From an uncultured Acetatifactor sp. (GTDB lineage: Bacteria > Bacillota > Clostridia > Lachnospirales > Lachnospiraceae): a stretch of DNA of 6,904 nt. Every line of letters starts with the position of its first letter. Positions within the stretch are counted from its first letter, which is position 1. The notes under the pieces were generated by a model. That model was not told the origin of the DNA, searched no databases, and worked only from the letters and a program-made list of their open reading frames with translations. Below, one piece after another: positions 1 through 6,469 of this stretch. The translations under genes were made by a program, and so were the position numbers. The stretch is from NCBI RefSeq assembly GCF_910585425.1, contig NZ_CAJUCP010000108.1:1-6904 (forward strand), written 5' to 3'.

Positions 1-22
1 ATTCCGTTGTCAATCTTCGGCT

Positions 23-45
23 GGAATCTCATTCATTGAGATTCC
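23..45. repeat. Perfect inverted repeat, 9-bp arms, 5-base loop
   Basis: GGAATCTCA (23-31) is separated by TTCAT from its exact reverse complement TGAGATTCC (37-45). There is no T-run on either side, so it does not look like an intrinsic terminator. It could be a protein binding site, an RNA hairpin of the neighbouring transcript, or the end of a small mobile sequence. Positions 1-160 around it contain no frame that resembles a known protein. Confidence 0.5.
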
Positions 46-164
46 GAGAAGTTATAATGCTCCTGCTAGCGAGGGCGCTGCTATCTATCATATTAACCAT
101 GAAATACGGCAGTGCACAAGTACCGAGAATGGCTCTGTAGGATTCTTGCCAGGACGGACATGAT

Positions 165-209
165 AGAAAAGAAAAGCCCGGCTCTGGAATCCATGGTTCC
201 GGGGCCGGG
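165..209 (-). terminator. Rho-independent terminator of the minus-strand unit
   Basis: On the minus strand, an outer GC stem (CCCGGC pairing with GCCGGG, + positions 204-209 and 177-182) continues into an inner GGAA/TTCC stem (197-200 and 186-189) through a three-base imperfect stretch. The 7-base loop is at 190-196. A T-rich tail, TTTTCTTTTCT, follows at 175-165. It sits just after the AAA-ATPase stop codon. The plus strand has no T-run after the hairpin, so termination is expected only in the minus direction. Confidence 0.75.
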
Positions 210-240
210 GCAATTGGCAAAAATGCATCGCTCTCCAGGT

Positions 241-1821
241 CTATCCTTCTTTCTTCCACGCCTCGATGACGCAGGCATGCTCCTTGCTCTTCTTGTCGTA
301 GTTGATGCCCACCAGGAGGATGTCCCCGGTGTAGTCTGCGATCCAGGAGGCATAGCGCCTGTCCTTAATCTGCGCTATGGCTCCTTGGGCGGATTCGTTC
401 CACTTCAGCTCCACCACCAGGGCCGGGTGGTCTGTATTCCGCTTCGGGAGGTAGACTACGTCGGCGTAGCCTTTTCCGGAGGGCAGCTCCATGATGGGGT
501 TCATGTAGTTGGCTTTCGCGCTGTAGTAGGCCATCAGGACCGTGCAGGTCAGGGAGTTCTCGTCATTGTATTTTAATAGGGAGGCTGTCTCATTGTGGAT
601 GGCCGACATCCCCTCCGCCACGGCCTCCCCATCCAGAGACCAGGTGCTGCGCAGCAGCTCCTCCGACCGGTTCAGGGCGTCCGCCAGGCCGTCCCATGCC
701 CCTGTCTTCATCGCCCTGAGGTATTCCTGCGCGATCTCCTGATTTGGGATGGAGACTTCCTCGGTACTTTCATCATAGGACAGATATCCCAGGTGTATCA
801 GAAGGGCAAACACATCGTCTTTACTCTTGAAAGTGGTCATGTCGTTCTGGAAAGTAGTGGTGTCTATCCTGCATGGCCTCCCGCCTAGCATCTCCACCAC
901 CGCCTCTTTCAGCCCGTCAAAGTCCCTCTCGATATAGACTTTCAGCGCCTCATAGGTCTCCGTCCCCGTCCAATAGCTCCGGAACTCTTTCCACAGCAGC
1001 GCGTCCGCCACGGACTTCGGGTTGTAGATATGCTTTCCGCCGATCAGGTAGCCGTCATACCACCTCTCCATCTCCCCATAGTCCACACCGTGCATTTCGC
1101 ATTGCCTGCGGACCTCCTCCTCGGTGAACCCGAAATAGTCTCCCAGTCCTTTGGGAGACGTCATGGAATACTCATCGAAGATGTTCAGGGCCGAGTGCTC
1201 CCCATATTTCTTGATGGGCAGTATCCCCGTCATATATACTAACTCCACATATTCCGCACCCTTGAACAGGCCCCGCAGGAAGTCCAGGTACTCTTTCTGT
1301 ATCTCTTTCCGCTCCTTTGCCAGGCGGAACACGCAGTCCCATTCGTCTATGATGAAAAGAAAGCCCTCTCCGGTCTGCCCGTATATCTCGTCCAGCACCG
1401 TCTTCAGCCTGCTGCCCGTCGGAAAATCGCCGCATTCCGGGAATTCCCGCTTCAGGTCCCGGAGAACCATGCTCTCGATTTCGTCTATGAACGTATCAAG
1501 GCTTCTCTTTCCATCCAGAAACCGCTGCACGTCCCACCGAATCACATTGTGCTGGTTCAAATGCGCCGGAAAGGACTCCTGCCCCTCGATCGCAAGCCCC
1601 TGGAACAGCCTGCCGGACTCGCAGCCGCGGCTGTAATAGGCTGTCAGCATGTTCGCCGCCATGGACTTGCCGAAACGCCTGGGCCTTGAGACGCACAGGA
1701 ACCTGCGCTCCGTCCGGTATGCCCTGTTCGTCTGGGCAATCAGCATGCTCTTGTCCACATAGATATCGGAAAACCGTGACATTTCAAACGATGCATTTCC
1801 TGGGTTCACATAGATTCCCAT
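241..1821 (-). CDS. AAA-ATPase-like protein with C-terminal PD-(D/E)XK nuclease domain (DUF1703 type)
   Basis: A 526-residue protein, full length for this family. The N-terminal part carries the family signature YVDKS near residue 21. It has a Walker A variant, SRPRRFGKSM, with K52/S53, and a Walker B, FLFIIDEWD, at 154-162. A central block VYMTGILPIKKY and RWYDGY are typical of the AAA-ATPase-like domain. The C-terminal part shows a PD-(D/E)XK core: D454 in GYADVVYL and E471-x-K473 in VVELKW, followed by a Q-IKDRRY helix. Such proteins occur in many copies in gut Clostridia and Bacteroidetes genomes. Their biological role is not established, though nuclease activity coupled to ATP hydrolysis is expected. 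The ATG is preceded by GAGAGGAG (1838-1831) with a 9-base spacer. The gene follows the BtrH-like gene after 78 bases and ends 31 bases before a strong terminator. It is probably a passenger rather than a pathway enzyme. No frameshift or missing key residue is seen. Confidence 0.93.
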   Translation of the reverse strand: MGIYVNPGNASFEMSRFSDIYVDKSMLIAQTNRAYRTERRFLCVSRPRRFGKSMAANMLTAYYSRGCESGRLFQGLAIEGQESFPAHLNQHNVIRWDVQRFLDGKRSLDTFIDEIESMVLRDLKREFPECGDFPTGSRLKTVLDEIYGQTGEGFLFIIDEWDCVFRLAKERKEIQKEYLDFLRGLFKGAEYVELVYMTGILPIKKYGEHSALNIFDEYSMTSPKGLGDYFGFTEEEVRRQCEMHGVDYGEMERWYDGYLIGGKHIYNPKSVADALLWKEFRSYWTGTETYEALKVYIERDFDGLKEAVVEMLGGRPCRIDTTTFQNDMTTFKSKDDVFALLIHLGYLSYDESTEEVSIPNQEIAQEYLRAMKTGAWDGLADALNRSEELLRSTWSLDGEAVAEGMSAIHNETASLLKYNDENSLTCTVLMAYYSAKANYMNPIMELPSGKGYADVVYLPKRNTDHPALVVELKWNESAQGAIAQIKDRRYASWIADYTGDILLVGINYDKKSKEHACVIEAWKKEG

Positions 1822-1899
1822 AGCTTCACGCTCCTCTCATCGACTTTCTGTGTTCATTGGAATGCTCTTCTTCCATGATAATATGCCCCACCGGAAACG

Positions 1900-3312
1900 T
1901 CAAGCGGTCGCCTCCAGAATATTGCCCAGCTTTTCCACGATGCCGACCTCCAACGTGGTCAGCCTGTCGAACCTTTCCGCTACATAGGCTTGACTGCAGC
2001 GCCCTGTCCCATTATATCTCATGGCAACGTTCAACAGGTTGGAGCTGCACCGGTACGCTTCGTCTATCTCCTCCAAAAAGTCGGCATCCTCTATCCGCAG
2101 CATCTTAGCCCTTATCTTCATGGCCACGTCAAAACAGCGCATGATGTAAAGGGGCTTCGGATTCACCTGTGCATTTTCCCGCATGGTTTCCAGCACATAT
2201 TTCTTTATGGCAGTCAGAAAGTTCCGGCCAAAGCTTATTTTATCCCCGTCTGCGGCCAAACATTCATTCTCGATGCAGGTATCCGTCCCCTCCAGAAAAT
2301 CCCCGGCCAGGCCGCTCATCAGATCATAGTCCATCTCCGGAACGGCATCGGTCAGGCTAAAGAGCTTTATTTCGTGCCCGTACTCCTGTTCCCTGATTCC
2401 CAGCTCCCCCACATAGGTGGCATCCGTCTGGTTCTGAGCTATCTCTTTCCTGGGCATGTTGTTTGGATGGTCGTATGTCTCGTATGCCAGCAGGAAACTT
2501 TCGTATTCCACCTCGACCACCTTGAATCTGCCGCGGAAGAAATCGGCGATCAGCATCCTGCCCCTCCTGTCATCGTAGCCCAGCACGATGCACTGGTGCT
2601 TGTAAGGGAATCTGTCTTCCACTCTCTCCCAGAACTCGTCCACATAATATGCGTTGTAGGAGACATATGCATACTTATTTTGGGAAATGAAATGCCTGAA
2701 AGCGTCGATTGGGGAACGGTACTCTTTTTTGACAGATTCCCTGGGCAGGACTTCGATGTCCAGAAGCGGGCACCATTCCGAAATCTTTTCCTCCAGGCCG
2801 TACTTAAAGTCTGTCCAGTATGGGACAATGCCGAAATCATTGCGGCACCACGGCAGCAGATAATGGCTTGCCATCCATTCCCTCCCGCAGTCATGGGCCT
2901 CCAGGATGCCCAGCGCCCCCGCAGAAAAGGGATACGCGCAGACCGTGGGCGTACAGAATGGCAGTTTTTTGGTTGTACGCAGTTTTTCAATCTGTTTTTC
3001 GTTTTCATCCGCTTCGTTCGTCCCGCACAAGACGACGCAGATTTCAGCCCGCATGCCTTTGTATACAATCTGCAGCGTGAAGTCGCCATCCAGAAGCAAT
3101 GTGCTTTTCTGTATCTTGCTGTGGCAGAATCTGGCAGTGATTTCAGAGGATATGTCCGACAGCATGATGCGGTTATTGGACTTTGTCAAGCGGAAGAAAC
3201 CTGCCGGACCCTCCGGAAACCCACACATTTGCGGCGTGACAACCAGGGTATCCTCCATCCTTGTCTCCAGCCTGCTCATTTCGGAGTAAATAAAACATTT
3301 CACCAATCTCAT
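1900..3312 (-). CDS. BtrH/C39-like (papain-fold) protein with N-terminal extension, putative acyl-transfer protein
   Basis: A 470-residue protein. Residues about 120-285 match the same core as the gene at 5076-6098: an AYPFSAGAL segment (126-134), a predicted core strand KYAYVSYNAYYV, then H239, GYD (245-247), D257-F-F and G261. This H-x(5)-GYD-x(9)-DFF-x-G pattern is typical of the BtrH/C39-like papain fold. The helical C-terminal half also parallels the other copy: FGRNFLTAIKKYVLE then PLYIMRCFDVAMKIRAKML here, versus YGRACYELL then TLHVLYDHKVASLKTVIYL there. In butirosin biosynthesis BtrH transfers an acyl group from an ACP to an acceptor, and a similar role is inferred here. Residues 1-115 are absent from the paralogue and faintly resemble an AMP-ligase C-terminal subdomain. 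A catalytic Cys is not obvious; C125, just before YPFS, is the nearest candidate. The start is supported by AGGTGAGG seven bases upstream and by ATGA overlap with the FkbH-like gene. Confidence 0.7.
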   Translation of the reverse strand: MRLVKCFIYSEMSRLETRMEDTLVVTPQMCGFPEGPAGFFRLTKSNNRIMLSDISSEITARFCHSKIQKSTLLLDGDFTLQIVYKGMRAEICVVLCGTNEADENEKQIEKLRTTKKLPFCTPTVCAYPFSAGALGILEAHDCGREWMASHYLLPWCRNDFGIVPYWTDFKYGLEEKISEWCPLLDIEVLPRESVKKEYRSPIDAFRHFISQNKYAYVSYNAYYVDEFWERVEDRFPYKHQCIVLGYDDRRGRMLIADFFRGRFKVVEVEYESFLLAYETYDHPNNMPRKEIAQNQTDATYVGELGIREQEYGHEIKLFSLTDAVPEMDYDLMSGLAGDFLEGTDTCIENECLAADGDKISFGRNFLTAIKKYVLETMRENAQVNPKPLYIMRCFDVAMKIRAKMLRIEDADFLEEIDEAYRCSSNLLNVAMRYNGTGRCSQAYVAERFDRLTTLEVGIVEKLGNILEATA

Positions 3313-4859
3313 CCCTTATCCTCACCTATCTGTGGAAATGCCTCTGCAAGGAGATTCCTCAGATACGCATTCTTATTCGTATCCACAAAATCTAACCTCT
3401 CGATTTTATGCCACTGCTTCAAAAAATCTATCATATGCCGCTCAACTTCCCTGCCCAGCGCCCTGCAGGATACACTGAATAACGTCAATCTATCATCTGT
3501 TATCTCCATGGCACCTATTAGCCCCAAATCAGAATACCTATCCTTTAAATAGACCGAATATAGCTTTGAACCAGAGCGTTCCATGTTCAGCCCAATGTCT
3601 GTCACAGAATACCTTTTCCCATTCGTGCACCTGTTGGTTCGTTGGGAAAGCTCGGCAATACGCGCATACTCCAGCGGCACTGCCTCATGTATCCCTATCT
3701 CCATCCCGAGGGATGCCAGATAGCCGCTATAGCTCCCGCTCTCTTCCCTAAGACGCTGCCGGTATCGGTCCGTCCGGTATGTCTCATTCCGCTGCTCAAA
3801 TTCTCCCCTTTCGTATTCCCTCCTCAGATTGAAGCAGCGAAACTGATCATACATCCTTTCCCTGTGATAGGGTATCGCCGCGACCTCTGGGAGGATCGCC
3901 CTGACCGCCTGTACTTCCAGGGGCGAGTCGTCCACGAAGACAATGCTCTCCAGGCCGATGCCCAGCGTTTCGGCAATCTTTCCTATATTGTCCGGCTTAT
4001 TCCCCCAGTTCACCTGGAAACATACGATATGCTCCTCCCGCAGAACCATGCCGCTATGTTCCCTGAACACCATCAGCACATCGTCCAAATCATTCTTGCT
4101 GCACACGGCCAGGATTACGCCCCTGTGATACAGGGACAGAAGAAACCTCTGGAAATCCTGGTATTCCTTTCCCAGGCCGCTGCTCCCCAGCCTCAGGTTC
4201 TCCATGCCAGCTTCCGACAGTATGCCTCCCCACAGCACATTGTCACAGTCCACGATGACGCATTTCTTGCTTCTGCCTATATGGATAAGGTATTGTTTAT
4301 ATATCTCTGCGGCCACTTCCCTTGTCAGCAGCCGGGAATACGGGTAGTTCCAGCGATATTTATCTTTTATGCTATAGGCATTGCTTATTCCAATGGATGC
4401 CACTATGTGCATGAGATCCAGAAAGACGACATGCTCTGACAAGTTTTTTTGCAGGCTTATGTTCAGCTCGTCCACAGTGATGTCGTTATTGTACCCCTGG
4501 ACGATAGGTAGGTGGGAGAAATAGTCCTCAAATAATGCGGCGATGATTTTTGCCTGTGAAATTTTAGAAATATGGCGATATAGTTCCTGATAAAACAGAA
4601 CTATCTCGGATATATGTTTTTCTGCAAATATTAGATCGCCGTCGCCACAGGCTGGCATCAGGCAGTCCAGGTTCAACCAGATGAATATCAGCTTCGCTTC
4701 GGCGTACAAGTCATGATGGTTCTGATATTCCATGTATGGCACCTGGATCACCTTCACAGAAAGATCTGCCTCCTCAAATAAGGCGGTCAACTCGCGGTGG
4801 AAAAATGGTTCTACTGAAATATTCGTTATAATCGGTATGTTTTCTGTATGTTTTTTCAT
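3309..4859 (-). CDS. FkbH-like HAD-IIIC phosphatase/acyltransferase (C3 unit loading onto ACP)
   Basis: A 516-residue full-length FkbH-like protein. Residues 1-190 form the N-terminal region seen in longer family members, probably an SGNH-like fold (WLNLD near 61, FLDLMHIVASIG near 146, ending RWNYPYSRLLT). The HAD-IIIC domain follows: motif I VDCDNVLWGG with D204 and D206, motif II S254 in AVCSKND, motif III K288 in NWGNKPDNI, and motif IV D310/D311 in VFVDDSPLE. The C-terminal GNAT-like domain has LSQRTNRCTNGKRYS (404-418), YSDLGLIG and SCRALGREVERHMID. FkbH proteins dephosphorylate 1,3-bisphosphoglycerate and place glyceryl on an ACP; that substrate is inferred here, and other FkbH-like proteins use different acyl donors. 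The likely partner is the ACP at 6470-6724. The ATG has no good ribosome binding site of its own but overlaps the stop of a small upstream frame (ATGA). The stop in turn overlaps the next gene. The gene is visibly richer in GC than everything upstream of it. Confidence 0.92.
   Translation of the reverse strand: MKKHTENIPIITNISVEPFFHRELTALFEEADLSVKVIQVPYMEYQNHHDLYAEAKLIFIWLNLDCLMPACGDGDLIFAEKHISEIVLFYQELYRHISKISQAKIIAALFEDYFSHLPIVQGYNNDITVDELNISLQKNLSEHVVFLDLMHIVASIGISNAYSIKDKYRWNYPYSRLLTREVAAEIYKQYLIHIGRSKKCVIVDCDNVLWGGILSEAGMENLRLGSSGLGKEYQDFQRFLLSLYHRGVILAVCSKNDLDDVLMVFREHSGMVLREEHIVCFQVNWGNKPDNIGKIAETLGIGLESIVFVDDSPLEVQAVRAILPEVAAIPYHRERMYDQFRCFNLRREYERGEFEQRNETYRTDRYRQRLREESGSYSGYLASLGMEIGIHEAVPLEYARIAELSQRTNRCTNGKRYSVTDIGLNMERSGSKLYSVYLKDRYSDLGLIGAMEITDDRLTLFSVSCRALGREVERHMIDFLKQWHKIERLDFVDTNKNAYLRNLLAEAFPQIGEDKG
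3320..3327 (-). promoter_or_regulatory. Ribosome binding site of the second BtrH-like gene, inside the FkbH-like gene
   Basis: AGGTGAGG on the minus strand lies seven bases before the ATG at 3312-3310, within the last codons of the FkbH-like gene. Together with the ATGA stop/start overlap it fixes the start of the downstream gene and indicates coupled translation. Confidence 0.7.
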
Positions 4860-5062
4860 GCATTTTCTTTTGCCAATTCATTTGCAAAGCTATAAACTTT
4901 ATCGAGAATGCCCTTTCCGGCAAGATGCGCTACCAGAGAGCACCAGTCAAAGAAAAAATCTCGGAAACTGACCATTACACATAACAAGAACAATTCATGG
5001 GTTAGAGAAAACACCAGAAAAACAACGAAATTTTCTGGTTTCTTAGCGGTATAAGTTTTCAA
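4856..5062 (-). CDS. Small open frame, possibly a truncated carrier protein; doubtful
   Basis: A 68-codon frame, not recognised with certainty. It can only begin at TTG (5062-5060), with no visible ribosome binding site; the sole internal ATG, before VSFRDFF, also lacks one. The stop overlaps the FkbH-like start (ATGA), and FkbH has no good site of its own, which suggests this frame is translated or descends from a real gene. The last third, GKGILDKVYSFANELAKENA, would suit the final helix of an acyl carrier protein, and DWCSLVAHL could be a damaged DSL-type helix II. ACPs often sit directly before FkbH genes. The first half is hydrophobic, with a possible membrane-like stretch (NFVVFLVF through LFLLCVMV). 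It begins 13 bases after the preceding gene ends. It could equally be a non-coding spacer that happens to be open. Confidence 0.3.
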   Translation of the reverse strand: MKTYTAKKPENFVVFLVFSLTHELFLLCVMVSFRDFFFDWCSLVAHLAGKGILDKVYSFANELAKENA

Positions 5063-5075
5063 GTCACAAATGTAT

Positions 5076-6098
5076 TTATATGTAAAAGAAATTTTTATGA
5101 ATCGCCTTATATAATTGTGTATATACTTTTTTGTCTAAAGCATCAATCTGCCCCAGGTAACTCAGCAAAATGTTTTTACAAGAAACACTTTCCAAATCAT
5201 CCATATGTCCATGCTTCATTAAAATATTCCGATACAATAATGTAAGTTCCATTAATTTTTTCATATTGCTAATTATAGATTCGTCGTATTTTATTTTATT
5301 AGTTTCCATAAGATATATCACAGTCTTAAGGGATGCTACTTTATGATCATACAATACATGTAATGTTCGCACACTTAGATTACTAACACAATAATTTATA
5401 TCATATCTAAGCAGCTCATAGCACGCTCGTCCATAATACAAGTTTCCAAGTTTCTCTCCTTTTAACCAGCGCTCAAGCAAAAAAGAAAAAAGGTGTGAGT
5501 CATATCGAGTGTCTGTAGCTATTCCTTGCTTTTTTTTACGGAAAGCGATAATCTTTGACGTCTTATCCTTATCCGGATTATCTGGATGATTTAATTTTCC
5601 AAATGTTTCTAACGATTTCAATAATGTCACCTGGTCTATATTAATGCAGTCATATTTATTACCATCGAAAAAGTCCCAAACGGTAAATTTTTTTGTATCA
5701 CCATCATAGCCTGATATAAGCACCTCATGATTATAATCAAAACTCACTTTTGCCTGTGGAATACACTTTTGATTTATACGAAGAAAGATAGCATATCCTC
5801 TTTTTAACTGATCTATCAGAAAATCAAAAAAGCTGATGCCGAACTGTTGCATTTGAACGCCATTATATATTTCACGCTCTATGATTTCGCAATATTCAAT
5901 TGTATTTTCTTTTAAAGTATTATCAAAAATAATATAATTCGTGCTTTCGAATTGAATAGTATTAATAAATTGAATCATATACCAATTCATATAGTTTTCA
6001 TAATCAGATTGAAAATATAAATCTGTTACAGCAAGCAATGATGCATAAGTAGGGTATGATGTTATTGAAGGATACGTTACAGGTACAGTAATATTCAT
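5076..6098 (-). CDS. BtrH/C39-like (papain-fold) protein, putative acyl-transfer protein
   Basis: About 340 residues from the chosen start. A TYPSITSYPTYASLLAV segment (about 7-23) opens the fold. Next comes the core strand RGYAIFLRINQKCIP (about 100-114), then H124, GYD (130-132), D142-F-F and G145. These are the conserved His and Asp of the BtrH/C39-like papain fold. The expected catalytic Cys is not visible: YPTYASLL has none, and the equivalent of C125 in the paralogue is Ser. The protein may therefore be a binding protein or use different chemistry. The remaining half is helical and similar in layout to the protein at 1900-3312. Together with the ACP and FkbH-like enzyme, acyl transfer from a carrier is the best inference. 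An in-frame ATG at 6122 is possible, but AGGAGG at 6110-6105 lies six bases before the ATG at 6098, so the shorter form is preferred. Composition is strikingly AT-rich compared with genes below 4860. No signal peptide or membrane segment is evident. Confidence 0.75.
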   Translation of the reverse strand: MNITVPVTYPSITSYPTYASLLAVTDLYFQSDYENYMNWYMIQFINTIQFESTNYIIFDNTLKENTIEYCEIIEREIYNGVQMQQFGISFFDFLIDQLKRGYAIFLRINQKCIPQAKVSFDYNHEVLISGYDGDTKKFTVWDFFDGNKYDCINIDQVTLLKSLETFGKLNHPDNPDKDKTSKIIAFRKKKQGIATDTRYDSHLFSFLLERWLKGEKLGNLYYGRACYELLRYDINYCVSNLSVRTLHVLYDHKVASLKTVIYLMETNKIKYDESIISNMKKLMELTLLYRNILMKHGHMDDLESVSCKNILLSYLGQIDALDKKVYTQLYKAIHKNFFYI

Positions 6099-6104
6099 CA
6101 TATT

Positions 6105-6110
6105 CCTCCT
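6105..6110 (-). promoter_or_regulatory. Ribosome binding site deciding the start of the first BtrH-like gene
   Basis: A perfect AGGAGG on the minus strand is followed by two adjacent ATG codons, at 6101-6099 (3-base spacer) and 6098-6096 (6-base spacer). The second has a usable spacing. The ATG at 6122 lies upstream of this site and has no comparable motif before it. Confidence 0.7.
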
Positions 6111-6126
6111 CGTATTTTTCATAGTT

Positions 6127-6349
6127 CTAAATAATGTTTATTTGATCTGCAAGTCTTACAAACTCTAAAGTCATTCCCCTACAAATTTGTACTTTTCCCT
6201 TGGTACTTCAATATCTACATCACCTACAAAAAACTGGAGAATCTTACACGCCTTCATGTCCAGCATACCGCTTATATTTCCAGAATTCCCCTCTTAACTT
6301 CATTAATTTCATATTTTAATCCACCAATAAATACTGCTTTCTTTACCAA
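6127..6349 (-). pseudogene. Probable decayed second acyl carrier protein gene
   Basis: Three short open pieces in successive frames together resemble an ACP. Piece one (6349-6272) ends EINEVKRGILEI, comparable to helix I of the intact ACP, KIMDEILEI. Piece two (6266-6171) reads GMLDMKACKILQFF, then DVDIEVPREKYKFVGE. This parallels GMDSISFIKIIVLL, then CEIPDEKL, in the intact ACP. Piece three (6174-6127) reads MTLEFVRLADQINII, like ACP helix IV, and joins piece two by an ATGA overlap, i.e. a frameshift. The segment between helix I and the carrier site seems deleted, and the attachment Ser is replaced (GMLDM instead of GMDS), so no functional product is expected. The match is judged by eye and could be coincidental. 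The rest of the gap (6469-6350) holds open stretches in two frames without recognisable family and no intact gene. Confidence 0.4.
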
Positions 6350-6469
6350 TATTCAATTACTGTACACTTTTTAGTATTGGCTCTGTCTTGTTTTCCCCAC
6401 TTATCTGGAGACATGCAATATTTTCTTCTTGCAAGGCCTGCTACTATACCCTAATTTTTCGCACCATTC

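Noticed and set aside
29..353. Minus-strand frames running through the terminator after the AAA-ATPase gene
   Set aside because: They cross the terminator hairpin, overlap the AAA-ATPase 3' end in other frames and show no recognisable domain or ribosome binding site.
1990..3552. Plus-strand open frame of 520 codons
   Set aside because: It lies antisense to the second BtrH-like gene and runs into the FkbH-like gene. Its translation matches no family, and the minus-strand frames have ribosome binding sites, ATGA overlaps and recognisable motifs.
3642..4439. Plus-strand open frame of 265 codons
   Set aside because: It is antisense to the HAD-IIIC domain of the FkbH-like gene, whose catalytic motifs are all intact on the minus strand.
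6328..6356. Minus-strand TTGAAT with a 17-base spacer to TATTTA as promoter for the first BtrH-like gene
   Set aside because: The -10 match is poor and such pairs are expected by chance in AT-rich DNA.
6350..6469. Open stretches in two minus-strand frames (for example ENIACLQISGENKTEPILK and RRKYCMSPDKWGKQDR)
   Set aside because: Both look protein-like, but they overlap in different frames, have no start with a ribosome binding site, and match no family I can name.
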